DNA from: Methylobacterium sp. R2-1
GTDB taxonomy: Bacteria; Pseudomonadota; Alphaproteobacteria; Rhizobiales; Beijerinckiaceae
Assembly: GCF_014191355.1 (NCBI RefSeq)
Contig: NZ_JACHWM010000006.1
Coordinates: 124,001-188,000 of the forward strand
Direction of reading: 5' to 3'
DNA length: 64,000 bases
Shown here: piece after piece, positions 43,029 to 51,376 of the stretch
How positions within the stretch are numbered: the first letter of the stretch is position 1
How the letters are laid out: the number at the start of each line of letters is the position of its first letter
Notes under the pieces: generated by a model
Told to the model about the DNA's origin: nothing
The model's database searches: none
Seen by the model: only the letters and a program-made list of their open reading frames with translations
Position numbers and translations under genes: made by a program

Positions 43029-43268
43029 TTAGACGAAGGGCCGCCTGTGCGGCCTGTCTGTATGACCTCCCGCCATGCGCTCCGCGATGAGACGGCAAAC
43101 TTCTGAGGCCGGATAGGCGATGCGGCGTGATGTGATCCGTACGTATCGGACCTCGCCGTCGCGCCGCATCTGCCAAGCTTTGGTGCGACCGATCCCGCCC
43201 AACCGGCGACGAAATTCCGGGTCCGACAGCAGCCTGTCAGCATCATCGGGGTAGCATTCTTTGTTCAT
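43029..43268 (-). CDS. Second AlpA-like DNA-binding protein
   Basis: ATG 43268 has GAGGT about 7 bases upstream, which decides the start over an open extension to 43343. The 79-residue protein contains LLSDPEFRRRLGGIGRTKAWQMRRDGEVRYVRITSRRIAYPASEV, the AlpA/prophage regulatory HTH pattern with the strand RYVRITSRRIAY. It lies 86 bases upstream of the first AlpA-like gene. Having two suggests one regulates replication and the other excision. Confidence 0.75.
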   Translation of the reverse strand: MNKECYPDDADRLLSDPEFRRRLGGIGRTKAWQMRRDGEVRYVRITSRRIAYPASEVCRLIAERMAGGHTDRPHRRPFV

Positions 43269-44029
43269 CGGTAACCTCGCGTCGTCAGGCGCACGCCGTA
43301 TTCCCGCCTGCGATTCAGAATGTGCACCGATGTTCGCTCTCACGTAAAGTACAAAACATGAACGACCGCGGATGAGTCGGCTGCATTACTTTACACATTG
43401 GGGTATGGATTGAGATTGTCAGAAAATTTCTATATTTTTTATGGTGTTGCTTGGTTTGGACCTCGCCCGGGTACGGGGTATAAAGTGAGGTCGGGCGGAC
43501 GCAGCCTGTGCGCCCATAGACATGCGTAGCGGTAGAGACACTCCGCGTGCGAGGCGCCCCAAGGGGGCCCCAACCGGCGGGGGGGGCATGGGGAGGGGTG
43601 TCAGGAGTGTGAGGGGGGCTACATCGCGTGGACGGCCACGTCCCGTGCAGTAGCAGACAGTGTGCGGCGGCTATGTGCCGGTATCAGGGGCGCTTGGGCC
43701 TGCCCGAGACGGCAAGGTGCGGCGCTCCACGCAATCCATGGCGCCAGGCGCACCAGCAGCCACCAAACCATGCAAGGCTGCTGACTGCGCTACGACGATT
43801 GATGGCCGCTTATCTCCACAGCCCCGAAGGACCAACAGCGAAGCCGGCCAACGCCCGGGATGAGCGGCTCCGGCGGAGGCTGCCTGTAAAGGCCGGCTCA
43901 ACTCTGCGGGCAGCCCTCAAACCACCAACTGCCGAATTTCAGTCGTTTGCTAGTCGTCGGCCTGCAAAGGCACTCCGATCGCGTCTGACCAGCACCTTGC
44001 TAACTGATTGATATCACTCGAGAAGAGAG
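43269..44029. other. Island right end, gene-free, with G-run tract
   Basis: No gene is supported. A plus-strand tract at 43579-43618 has G-runs of 8, 4, 4 and 6 bases, close enough to form a G-quadruplex. The region ends at the right att copy inside tRNA-Arg and could hold an episomal origin. Confidence 0.4.
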
Positions 44030-44075
44030 TGGCGCGCCCGAAAGGATTCGAACCTCTGACCCCCAGATTCGTAGT
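44030..44075. repeat. attR-like 46-bp direct repeat (3' half of tRNA-Arg)
   Basis: These bases match 31772-31817 exactly and cover the tRNA from its CCA end through the anticodon. The island between the two copies is about 12.26 kb from repeat to repeat. Confidence 0.95.
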
Positions 44076-44106
44076 CTGGTGCTCTATCCAGCTGAGCTAC
44101 GGGCGC
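44030..44106 (-). tRNA. tRNA-Arg (anticodon ACG)
   Basis: The cloverleaf is complete: acceptor GCGCCCG pairs with CGGGCGC, the D arm is GCTC/GAGC, the anticodon stem CCAGA/TCTGG has loop CTACGAA giving anticodon ACG, and the T loop is TTCGAAT. CCA is encoded. ACG (read as ICG) decodes CGU, CGC and CGA. The island uses the 3' half as its attachment site and leaves this copy intact. Confidence 0.96.
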
Positions 44107-44152
44107 CCTATTTTCATCTCTCGACGCCTTTTCAGGCGCTTCTCTTCTTGCT

Positions 44153-44229
44153 TGGTCGGAGTGGCAGGATTTGAACCTGCGACCCCCACGTCCCGAACGT
44201 GGTGCGCTACCAGACTGCGCTACACTCCG
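44153..44229 (-). tRNA. tRNA-Pro (anticodon CGG)
   Basis: The acceptor CGGAGTG pairs with CACTCCG, the anticodon stem CCACG/CGTGG holds loop TTCGGGA with anticodon CGG, and the T loop is TTCAAAT. CCA is encoded. It lies 46 bases upstream of tRNA-Arg on the same strand and is probably co-transcribed with it. Confidence 0.95.
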
Positions 44230-44812
44230 ATGCCGCCCCCCGAGGGCCGGCGAGCGGGCTTATAGCCGGCACTTTTCATGGTCGCAAGCGGGTCGCCGCC
44301 TTTCGTGGCGGTTCTTTCGGAAAAGGATAGCCATTTGAGCCCTGAAGGCGCGATCAAACTATGCCTAAGATGATGTAAAATAAGGATATTCAAAAAATTT
44401 CATGCCTTGGGCGATGGCGGTGCGGCGCGGGGGGCGATGCGAGCCTACCGGCCGTCCTCCGCACCGCCCATCTCACCTCTCGGCCCTGATCGCATGCTCC
44501 GATGCCTGTCGGCTCGAGCGCAGCTCCCCGCGCGGCCGCCTTGTTGGGCAAGTTGGGCAAGGAGCAAATCGTGCCGCACCAGGGGTGATTCAGGCCGGGA
44601 CTGGATCGCGTTCGCCCCGGAGGGGTGAGCAGCCTCGCATCGCCGCAGCTCACTCCTTGATGCGGCCTCCCTCGATATCGAGTGGCGGATCGTGTTTTGC
44701 AATTAAGGATTGCAGAAGCATTTTTCCATCAGGCGAAACAATTTTTCCGCGCGAACTCCGCGATGCTCGCTGTGGTTATAAGCGGATGTGATAGACGCGA
44801 GGAGGGTTGCGC
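44230..44812. other. Intergenic between tRNAs and LysR gene
   Basis: No gene is supported; small overlapping frames on both strands are noise. A weak hairpin CCGCC/GGCGG followed by TTCTTTC lies near 44296-44318. The promoter of the tRNA pair should lie at the left end, and the regulator promoter at the right end, which is AT-richer. Confidence 0.4.
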
Positions 44813-45844
44813 GTGGCTTCCGTTCAGCGGCCGGGTGCGCAGTCACGTAATGACTGGGTGGACCGCGCAAAGATGCCGCATCCTCAACTGCTGCGCGACA
44901 TGGCTCTCTTCGTCGAAGTCGCCCGAAGAAAAAGCTTTAGTCAGGCTGCCGCGGCGCTCGGAATGCCGATTTCCTCCCTGTCGCGCCGAATTACGATGTT
45001 TGAGTCGACGGTAGGGCTGCGGCTTCTGGATCGCACCACCCGCAAGCTGGCGTTGACCTCCTACGGCGAAGCCTACCTCGCGCAGGTCTCCCGCCTCGTC
45101 GATGAGGCGCAGCGGACCTTCGACGACATGATGGCCGTGGCCAAGGGGCCAAGCGGCTTTCTCAAGATCGCGGCGCCGCCGGATTTCTGGGTGCTGCGCC
45201 ATCTGTCGGGGGTGATCACGGAGTTCTCCGCTCTCCACGAGCACATCCACGTCCATGTCGACCTGAAGCCGGCGCCCGTCGATCTGGTGAGCGACAATTA
45301 TGATCTTGCCGTTGCCATCGAGGAGCCTCGTGAGACGTCGCTGATCGTGCGCAAGGTCGCCGAGGTCGAGAACGGCATCTTCGGTTCACCCGCCTACCTC
45401 GCCGAGCGCGGCGCGCCGATGACGCCGTTCGATCTCGAGAAGCATCAGGTCATCTTGCCGATGCAGGGCACCTCCGCGACCTGGACGCTCAGCCGCGGTG
45501 GCGAGTCCGTCGCGATCACCGTGGGCGGTCCTCTGTCCTGCAACTCGCTGAGCCTCGCCCGGCGCTTCGCCGTGGCCGGACAGGGGCTGACCCGGGCCAA
45601 CGTCATCAACGTCGACAACGACCTCTCCACGGCCCGCCTTCAGCGCGTGCTGCCGGATTGGAATCTGCCGGCGACGCCCGTCTACTTCGTGACCACCTCG
45701 CGTCTCCTGCCGGCGAAGGCACGAAGCTTCATCGATTTCGCCACGAAACGGCTTGCGGCCGTGCTTGCCAATGCCTCGGGTGATACGCGCCGCGGCAGCG
45801 CGCGCGCGCCGGATCGTTCCGTCGAGCGCGCCGCCCTCTCCTGA
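44813..45844 (+). CDS. LysR-family transcriptional regulator
   Basis: GTG 44813 has GAGGAGGG 7 bases upstream; ATG 44873 is the alternative and begins closer to the family start (MPHPQLLRDMALFVEVARR). The N-terminal winged HTH (FSQAAAALGMPISSLSRRITMFESTVGLRLLDRTTRKLALT) is typical of LysR. The C-terminal ~200 residues form the two-lobed effector domain (VHVDLKPAPVDLVSDNYDLAVAIEEP). The usual target is a divergent neighbour, but none is present here. The effector is unknown. Confidence 0.93.
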   Translation: MASVQRPGAQSRNDWVDRAKMPHPQLLRDMALFVEVARRKSFSQAAAALGMPISSLSRRITMFESTVGLRLLDRTTRKLALTSYGEAYLAQVSRLVDEAQRTFDDMMAVAKGPSGFLKIAAPPDFWVLRHLSGVITEFSALHEHIHVHVDLKPAPVDLVSDNYDLAVAIEEPRETSLIVRKVAEVENGIFGSPAYLAERGAPMTPFDLEKHQVILPMQGTSATWTLSRGGESVAITVGGPLSCNSLSLARRFAVAGQGLTRANVINVDNDLSTARLQRVLPDWNLPATPVYFVTTSRLLPAKARSFIDFATKRLAAVLANASGDTRRGSARAPDRSVERAALS

Positions 45845-45862
45845 AGACACTCCGAACGGCAA

Positions 45863-45885
45863 GAGGACGCCGCTGCGGCGTCCTC
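45863..45885. terminator. Perfect 11-bp hairpin between lysR and rpoH
   Basis: GAGGACGCCGC and GCGGCGTCCTC pair around a single base between two convergent genes. Followed by CTTCC on the plus strand. It should end transcripts from both sides. Confidence 0.65.
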
Positions 45886-45908
45886 CTTCCATCGAACCGA
45901 TCCGGAAT

Positions 45909-46781
45909 TCAGGCGTAGACGCTGCTCGGCGCCTGCGGGAACTTCTCGGCGAGGGCCCGGCGCAGCTTCTCCAGGGCCCTGTTCTCGATCTGCCGGACGC
46001 GCTCCTTCGAGATGCCGAGACGGTGGCCCAGCGCTTCGAGGGTCGCCTGATCCTCGGCGAGACGCCGTTCCCGCAAGATGCGCAGCTCGCGCTCGGAGAG
46101 CACGGTCAGCGCCTGTCGCAGCCAGACGAGGCGCCGCTCGCCATCGACCAGCGCCGAGACCGTCTCATCGGGCAGGGCAGCGCTATCGACCAGGAAGTCC
46201 ATCCGCTCGGAGGACGCCTCGCTCTCCTCGCCCACGGGGGCGTTCAACGACATGTCCGGGCCGGACAGGCGCGCATCCATCAGCGCCACGTCCTCGCGGG
46301 AGACGCCGATCGCGCTGGCGATCCGGCCGTGGATCTCCGAGCCGACCTGCTCCTCGGTCGACTGCATCAGTCGGGCGCGCAGGCGGCGCAGGTTGAAGAA
46401 CAGCGCCTTCTGCGCGGAACTGGTTCCGCCGCGCACGATCGACCAGTTGCGCAGGATGTAGTCCTGGATCGAGGCGCGGATCCACCACGTGGCGTAGGTG
46501 GAGAAACGAACATCCCGCTCCGGCTCGAACCGGGCGGCCGCCTCCATCAGGCCGACATGCCCCTCCTGGACGAGGTCGGCCATCGGCAGGCCGTAATGGC
46601 GGAAGCGGCCGGCGAGGGCGATCACGAGGCGCATATGTGCGGAGATCAGGCGGTGCAGGGCGCGCTCGTCGCGCGCCTCCTTCCAGGCCACTGCCAACCC
46701 GCGTTCTTCTTCCCTCGCAAGGAACGGCGCCTCCATCGCTGTCCGAATGAACTGACGCCGCATCCCCGCGATCTCTGCCAT
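45909..46781 (-). CDS. rpoH: RNA polymerase sigma-32 factor
   Basis: ATG 46781 (MAEIAGMRRQFIRTAMEAPF) is chosen; upstream in-frame sequence is not family-like. The 290-residue protein has region 2 (LVQEGHVGLMEAAARFEPERDVRFSTYATWWIRASIQDYILRNW), the RpoH box QKALFFNLR (~125-133) that distinguishes it from other sigma factors, and a region 4 HTH ending in LGISKERVRQIENRALEKLR. It directs RNA polymerase to heat-shock promoters. Alphaproteobacteria often have several rpoH copies, so this may be one of a set. Confidence 0.92.
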   Translation of the reverse strand: MAEIAGMRRQFIRTAMEAPFLAREEERGLAVAWKEARDERALHRLISAHMRLVIALAGRFRHYGLPMADLVQEGHVGLMEAAARFEPERDVRFSTYATWWIRASIQDYILRNWSIVRGGTSSAQKALFFNLRRLRARLMQSTEEQVGSEIHGRIASAIGVSREDVALMDARLSGPDMSLNAPVGEESEASSERMDFLVDSAALPDETVSALVDGERRLVWLRQALTVLSERELRILRERRLAEDQATLEALGHRLGISKERVRQIENRALEKLRRALAEKFPQAPSSVYA

Positions 46782-46980
46782 CCCCGCCTCTCTCGTTCGA
46801 GCATTCTTGGTTCGAGCGTTTCGGATCAGCCCGCTTGAGCCCTTTGGTCGGCGACACGCCGAGCCGGGCATAGGGGCAAGCCATCCGTGGCAGAGGCACA
46901 ACACATCCGTGCGACGCTTGTTCCCTGCGGGCGCGTGGCGCCGAAGGCGAAATGATCAAGAGCTCTACGGGCGGCGCATG

Positions 46981-47010
46981 AAAAAAGGGCCCGGCGTGAT
47001 GCCGGACCCT
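46981..47010 (-). terminator. Rho-independent terminator after carD
   Basis: On the minus strand GGGTCCGGC and GCCGGGCCC form a 9-bp stem with one wobble pair, followed by TTTTTTC. It lies ~55 bases past the carD stop. Confidence 0.8.
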
Positions 47011-47064
47011 CTGGATGAACAAATGCAAATCGTGCAGCGGCGCGATTCGCGGAGTGGCGCCGTC

Positions 47065-47655
47065 TCAGGCAGCCTCCTCCTGCACGTCGTCGTCGCCCTC
47101 GGCATCGGCTTCCGCGTCGGCCTTGGCGCGGCGCGGCGACTTGGCGAGGCTCTGCTCAATCAGCTTGAGCGCCTCCGTCTCGGTGATCTTGTTCACCGAG
47201 GAGATCTCGCGCACGACTCGGTCGAGGGCGGCTTCGTAGAGCTGGCGCTCGCTGTAGGACTGCTCGGGCTGAGCTTCGGAGCGATAGAGGTCACGCACCA
47301 CTTCCGTCACCGAGATCAGGTCGCCGGAATTGATCTTGGCTTCGTATTCCTGCGCCCGGCGCGACCACATCGTCCGCTTGATGCGAGCGCGTCCGGTCAG
47401 CACGTCGAGGGCCTTCTTGACGAGCTCGGGCTCCGCGAGCTTGCGCATGCCGACGCTGTTGGCCTTCGCGGTGGGCACGCGCAGAACCATCTTGTCCTTC
47501 TCGAACGAGACGACGAACAATTCGAGCTTGTAGCCCGCGATCTCCTGTTCCTCGATCGCAGTGATCCGCCCGACGCCATGCGCCGGATACACGACCGCCT
47601 CGCCGGTCTTGAAGCCTTGGCGGCCTGCTACCGTCGTCTTCTTGGCTGTGGTCAT
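47065..47655 (-). CDS. carD: CarD family transcriptional regulator
   Basis: ATG 47655 (MTTAKKTTVAGRQGF) is the family-like start. The 196-residue protein has an N-terminal RNA-polymerase-interacting domain (FKTGEAVVYPAHGVGRITAIEEQEIAGYKLELFVVSFEKDKMVL), a helical DNA-contact domain (about 70-165) and an acidic tail. CarD stabilises open complexes at rRNA and other promoters. It follows fdxA on the same strand, the usual order in this group, and ends at a strong terminator. Confidence 0.95.
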   Translation of the reverse strand: MTTAKKTTVAGRQGFKTGEAVVYPAHGVGRITAIEEQEIAGYKLELFVVSFEKDKMVLRVPTAKANSVGMRKLAEPELVKKALDVLTGRARIKRTMWSRRAQEYEAKINSGDLISVTEVVRDLYRSEAQPEQSYSERQLYEAALDRVVREISSVNKITETEALKLIEQSLAKSPRRAKADAEADAEGDDDVQEEAA

Positions 47656-48160
47656 GCGGAATGAGCCTCCACTGTCATCCACGCGGGGCGCGTCCACGCC
47701 CGCACGCTCGTCACCTCCGGGGCGGGACACCCGGCGCCTGCCCCTGTCCGGCAGCGCGCCATCAAGGCGCTGGCCGGTTCCCGGGCTCTCGCGTTGCTCC
47801 CACCACACGAAAGAACGCGCCGGGAGCGAAATGCTTCCGGCGGTCGATCGCAGCCAACCTCTTTTCCAGGAAGATGGAACTCGCCTCGTGAGCGAGAGGA
47901 GGGGGGCGCATCGGGCGTGAGCGACGGCAAGCCCTCATATAGCACGAACGGGCCGGCGAATCAAAGGATTGCCGGCGCGCGAACGCGTCTCCGCCTGGGA
48001 GGATCGAAGGTTTTGCACGGCTCGGAAAGAGCGTCGCCGGCGCATCCGGCGGATCTTTCGGGGGAGGCCGTGGCGCGTTCGAATATCCTATCCGGAGTGG
48101 CGGCCTGCGGCGAGAGGCCGCTTCGCTCCGGAGGGCATCTCCGCCGCGGAGCCGAGGCGG
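47656..48160. other. Intergenic between fdxA and carD
   Basis: About 500 bases without a supported gene. The carD promoter should lie here. GC content stays high. Confidence 0.45.
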
Positions 48161-48499
48161 TCAGTCGCCCGAGCCGGGATTGGGCGAGAAATGTGCCTCC
48201 AGCTTGCCGCTCACACCGTCCCACTGCTTGGCGTCGGCGGGCGCATCCTTCTTCTGGGTGATGTTCGGCCAGGTCTTGGCGTAGTCGGCGTTCAGCTTCA
48301 GCCAGCTCTCAAGGTTGCCCTCGGTGTCGGGCTTGATCGCCTCGGCGGGGCATTCCGGCTCGCAGACGCCGCAATCGATGCATTCGTCGGGATGGATGAC
48401 GAGCATGTTCTCGCCCTCGTAGAAGCAATCCACGGGGCACACCTCGACGCAGTCCATGTACTTGCACTTGATGCAGTTGTCGGTGACGACGTAGGTCAT
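48161..48499 (-). CDS. fdxA: Seven-iron ferredoxin family protein
   Basis: ATG 48499 ([17 protein letters not shown]) is the family start. The 112-residue protein has the [3Fe-4S] ligand set [17 protein letters not shown] and the [4Fe-4S] set [12 protein letters not shown], then a helical tail ([19 protein letters not shown]) typical of FdxA. It carries electrons in the cytosol. The gene precedes carD in the same orientation. Confidence 0.95.
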   Translation of the reverse strand: MTYVVTDNCIKCKYMDCVEVCPVDCFYEGENMLVIHPDECIDCGVCEPECPAEAIKPDTEGNLESWLKLNADYAKTWPNITQKKDAPADAKQWDGVSGKLEAHFSPNPGSGD

Positions 48500-48979
48500 G
48501 GGCCGTTCGGTCCTCAAAATCCGCTTGTCTGCCGCTTACCTCGGCGGGGTCGGGCGCGCTCCTCGCCGGCCCGCCACCCGCTCGCGGATGGGATCCCCTG
48601 ATGCGGCGGTTTCAAGCGTTCCGGGCGCCGCCGCCGCCCGATTTGGAAGCGCTCTAGCCCCTGGCCGGTGGGCTGACAAGCGCGCCCTACCGCCCGCCCT
48701 CCCCTGCGCGGCGCGGAGGGCTTTTCGGCAACGCCCTCGCTCCTGCCCCGGTCTCTGTCCGAACCCGCCTGTCAGCATGAATTCGAAGTCGAGCCGCCGT
48801 GTTCAGATCTGCGTAGTCTTAGCCGTTGGTTAATTTTACTGTCTTCGACAATTGAGCTTGTCCGACAGGCAGCCTTGGCCGCTTTCTGCACGTCGAATGG
48901 CATGCCATGCAAGTCCCGGTCGGGGCTCGCGGTGGCGCCAAGGTCATTCTGACGTCGCGTCGTGTTCCGAGGTTGTTCC
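48500..48979. other. Divergent intergenic region with hairpin
   Basis: No gene is supported. GCCCTCC (48696-48702) and GGAGGGC (48715-48721) form a stem followed by TTTTC on the plus strand, a terminator-like element with no recognised upstream gene. AT-rich sequence near 48800-48870 may hold promoters. Confidence 0.4.
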
Positions 48980-49591
48980 ATGGCCGCCCCCCTGCTCCGC
49001 CCGAGCCTCTTCCCCTCCCTTGCCCTTGCTGCTGCCTCGGTGGCCGCCTTTGCCGTGCCCGCGCAGGCCGGAGGAGGCTGCGTCAGCGCCGAGTGCTATC
49101 GCCGCGTCGTGACGCCGCCGATCTACGACACCGTTGCGGAACGGGTACTGGTCCAGCCGCCGCGCACCGTCTACCGCACGACGCCGCCGGTCTACGATAC
49201 GGTGACCGAGCGGGTGCTGGTTGCGCCCGGCGGTCGCCGCTGGGAGACGCGCACGGACGCCTATGGCCAACTCGTCGGCTGCTGGGTCACCACGCCGCCG
49301 CGCTACGCGGTGCAGACCCGCCGCGTGCTCGTGCGCCCGCCGGAGGCGATCCCGCAGACCCTGCCGCCGGTCTACGCGACCACGCAGCGCCGCATTCTGG
49401 TGCAGCCCGCTCGCGCCGCCTGGGTGCCGGCCGCCGCGCCCGCTGCCGGGCCGGATTTCGGCTCCGGTCCCGGCTACGGCCCCCTCGGAGTCGGCTCGAT
49501 CCCGGACGCCTTCGGCCTTGCCGGCGCTTCCTCCGCGGACATCGCGGTGGGCCTGGGCTTCTCGCAAGGCAGCATCTACGACGGGTATTGA
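48980..49591 (+). CDS. Exported protein with repeated YDTVxERVLV units
   Basis: ATG 48980 begins a Sec signal peptide (MAAPLLRPSLFPSLALAAAS, cleavage after AQA-G). The mature ~165 residues carry several copies of a unit of about 30 residues: PPIYDTVAERVLVQPP, PPVYDTVTERVLVAPG, PPRYAVQTRRVLVRPP and PPVYATTQRRILVQP. A Gly/Pro-rich tail follows. Beta-strand repeats with Pro-Pro corners fit a surface or periplasmic stalk. The family is common in Methylobacterium, of unknown function. It stands alone before the reductase gene. Confidence 0.75.
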   Translation: MAAPLLRPSLFPSLALAAASVAAFAVPAQAGGGCVSAECYRRVVTPPIYDTVAERVLVQPPRTVYRTTPPVYDTVTERVLVAPGGRRWETRTDAYGQLVGCWVTTPPRYAVQTRRVLVRPPEAIPQTLPPVYATTQRRILVQPARAAWVPAAAPAAGPDFGSGPGYGPLGVGSIPDAFGLAGASSADIAVGLGFSQGSIYDGY

Positions 49592-49682
49592 GGGCGCGCT
49601 CTCGGCCGCCTTCGGCGGCGGCCTTGATTCGAGGCGGGCTTGCCGTAGCTCTCTTCCCGGCGCGAGCGGGGGAGGAGTGGAT

Positions 49683-50669
49683 ATGGCGGCGTTCAGGGCC
49701 TGGGTGATCGAGAAAGGCGAGGCCGGTCAGAGCCTCGCCTTGCGCGACTTCGACGAGGCCGACCTGATGGACGGCGACGTCACCGTGCAGGTCTCCCATT
49801 CGGGCCTGAACTACAAGGACGGGCTCGCCATGACCGGTCGGATGCCGGTGGTGCGCCGCTTCCCCATGATCCCCGGCATCGACTTCGCCGGGACCGTCGA
49901 GGACTCGGCCCATCCCGATTACAAGTCGGGCGACGCGGTGGTGCTCACCGGCTGGGGCGTCGGCGAAACCCATCTCGGCGGGCTGGCCGAGCGCGCCCGG
50001 CTGCGCGGTGACTGGCTGGTGCCCCTCCCCGCGGGGCTGAGCCCGGCCGAGGCGATGGCGATCGGCACCGCGGGCTACACGGCGATGCTTTCGGTTCTCG
50101 CCCTTGAGCGGCACGGGCTCACGCCCGAGGCCGGGCCGGCGCTGGTGACCGGCGCCTCCGGCGGCGTCGGCTCGGTGGCGGTGGCGCTGCTGAAGCGCGC
50201 CGGCTGGCACGTGATCGCCGCGACGGGCCGGGCCGGCGAGGCTGACTATCTGAAGAGCCTCGGCGCGGCGGAGATCCTGGAGCGCGAGGCGCTCGCGGGC
50301 GAGCCGCGTCCGCTCGGAAGGGAGCGCTGGGCGGCCGGGATCGACGCGGTCGGCGGCCGCGTGCTCGCCAACGCCCTGTCGATGACGCGGGGTGGCGGCG
50401 CCATCGCCGCCTGCGGCAATGCCGGCGGCATGGATCTGCCGAGTTCGGTCGCACCTTTCATCCTGCGGGGCGTCTCGCTTCTCGGCATCAACAGCGTGAC
50501 GACCCCCCAGAAATCCCGCCGAGAGGCGTGGGACCGCCTCTCGCGCGACCTCGACCGGGATCTCCTGCAGCGGATGACGCGGACGGTCTCCCTGGAAGAG
50601 GCCGGCGGCCTCGCCGAGACTTTGCTCGACGGTCAGGTGCGGGGGCGCACGGTCGTCGCGATCGGCTGA
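49683..50669 (+). CDS. acuI: MDR-family NADPH oxidoreductase, AcuI/YhdH type
   Basis: ATG 49683 with GGGGGAGGAG upstream starts a 328-residue zinc-free medium-chain reductase. It has an N-terminal GroES-like part (HSGLNYKDGLAMTGR, FPMIPGIDFAGTV) and a Rossmann fold with GASGGVGSVAVALL and AATGRAGEADYLKSLGA. The pattern TGWGVGETHLGGLAERARL is typical of acrylyl-CoA reductase AcuI/YhdH proteins, which reduce acryloyl-CoA to propanoyl-CoA with NADPH. It is followed by greB on the same strand after ~50 bases. Confidence 0.9.
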   Translation: MAAFRAWVIEKGEAGQSLALRDFDEADLMDGDVTVQVSHSGLNYKDGLAMTGRMPVVRRFPMIPGIDFAGTVEDSAHPDYKSGDAVVLTGWGVGETHLGGLAERARLRGDWLVPLPAGLSPAEAMAIGTAGYTAMLSVLALERHGLTPEAGPALVTGASGGVGSVAVALLKRAGWHVIAATGRAGEADYLKSLGAAEILEREALAGEPRPLGRERWAAGIDAVGGRVLANALSMTRGGGAIAACGNAGGMDLPSSVAPFILRGVSLLGINSVTTPQKSRREAWDRLSRDLDRDLLQRMTRTVSLEEAGGLAETLLDGQVRGRTVVAIG

Positions 50670-50722
50670 GCCGCGTCCCGGCGCACGGGAACCGCGGCGC
50701 AGGCTTGAGCATTGCGTATCTT

Positions 50723-51187
50723 ATGAGCAGAGCATTCGTCCGTGAGCCGGAAGGCGGCGAGGCCTTCGAGGATCTTCCCGACCGCCCCATCTCCTCCCAT
50801 CCCAACTACGTCACGCCGGAGGGCCTCGCACGGATCGAGGCCGAGGTGGCGCGGTTAGAGGCGGAGCTGTCCGGCCTCTCGCCCCAGCAGGACAAGGCGG
50901 ACCATGCCCGCCTCTCGCGCGACCTGCGCTACTGGAGCGCGCGGAAAAACTCGGCCGAACTCGTCGATGCGTTCGAGGGCGATACCGTGCGCTTCGGCGC
51001 GACGGTGACCGTGCTGCGCGAGGACGACACGCGCCAGACCTTCCGCATCGTCGGTGAGGACGAGGCCGACCCCTCGGCCGGCTCGATCTCCTACGTCGCG
51101 CCGCTCGCCCGCGCGCTGACCGGCAAGAGCGTCGGCGACACCGTGACGGTGAACGACCACGAGTTCGAGATCGCCGAGATACGCTGA
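50723..51187 (+). CDS. greB: GreA/GreB family transcription elongation factor
   Basis: ATG 50723 is chosen for family length (154 residues); the frame is open upstream. An N-terminal coiled-coil (LARIEAEVARLEAELSGL, KADHARLSRDLRYWSARKN) carries acidic tip residues, and a C-terminal FKBP-like domain follows (DTVRFGATVTVLREDDT, FRIVGEDEADPSAGSISYVAPLARALTGKSVGDTV). It rescues backtracked RNA polymerase by stimulating transcript cleavage. Confidence 0.88.
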   Translation: MSRAFVREPEGGEAFEDLPDRPISSHPNYVTPEGLARIEAEVARLEAELSGLSPQQDKADHARLSRDLRYWSARKNSAELVDAFEGDTVRFGATVTVLREDDTRQTFRIVGEDEADPSAGSISYVAPLARALTGKSVGDTVTVNDHEFEIAEIR

Positions 51188-51215
51188 GCCAGATCTGCTG
51201 AGGTTGAGAAAAGAA

Positions 51216-51246
51216 ACGGCGCCTCCCATGGAAGGGAGTGCGCCGT
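51216..51246 (-). terminator. Strong hairpin between greB and xoxF
   Basis: ACGGCGC-CTCCC and GGGAG-T-GCGCCGT form a stem with one bulge. On the minus strand it is followed by TTTCTTTTC, giving a good terminator for xoxF. On the plus strand it could also stop greB transcripts. Confidence 0.7.
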
Positions 51247-51376
51247 GTTCCCGTCCGCCCGGCCGAGGGGCCGGAGGATGTCGCCGCCGGGCGGGGCGGG
51301 AACCAGTTCCTGTCGCAAACATGCCCCTCGCGTTGGGTGGGAGGCGCGGATCGAAGGCCCGCGCCCCGTATCGGGT

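Noticed and set aside
43628-44011. Plus-strand frame of 127 residues near the island end
   Set aside because: Composition is typical of random high-GC DNA and there is no ribosome site or domain.
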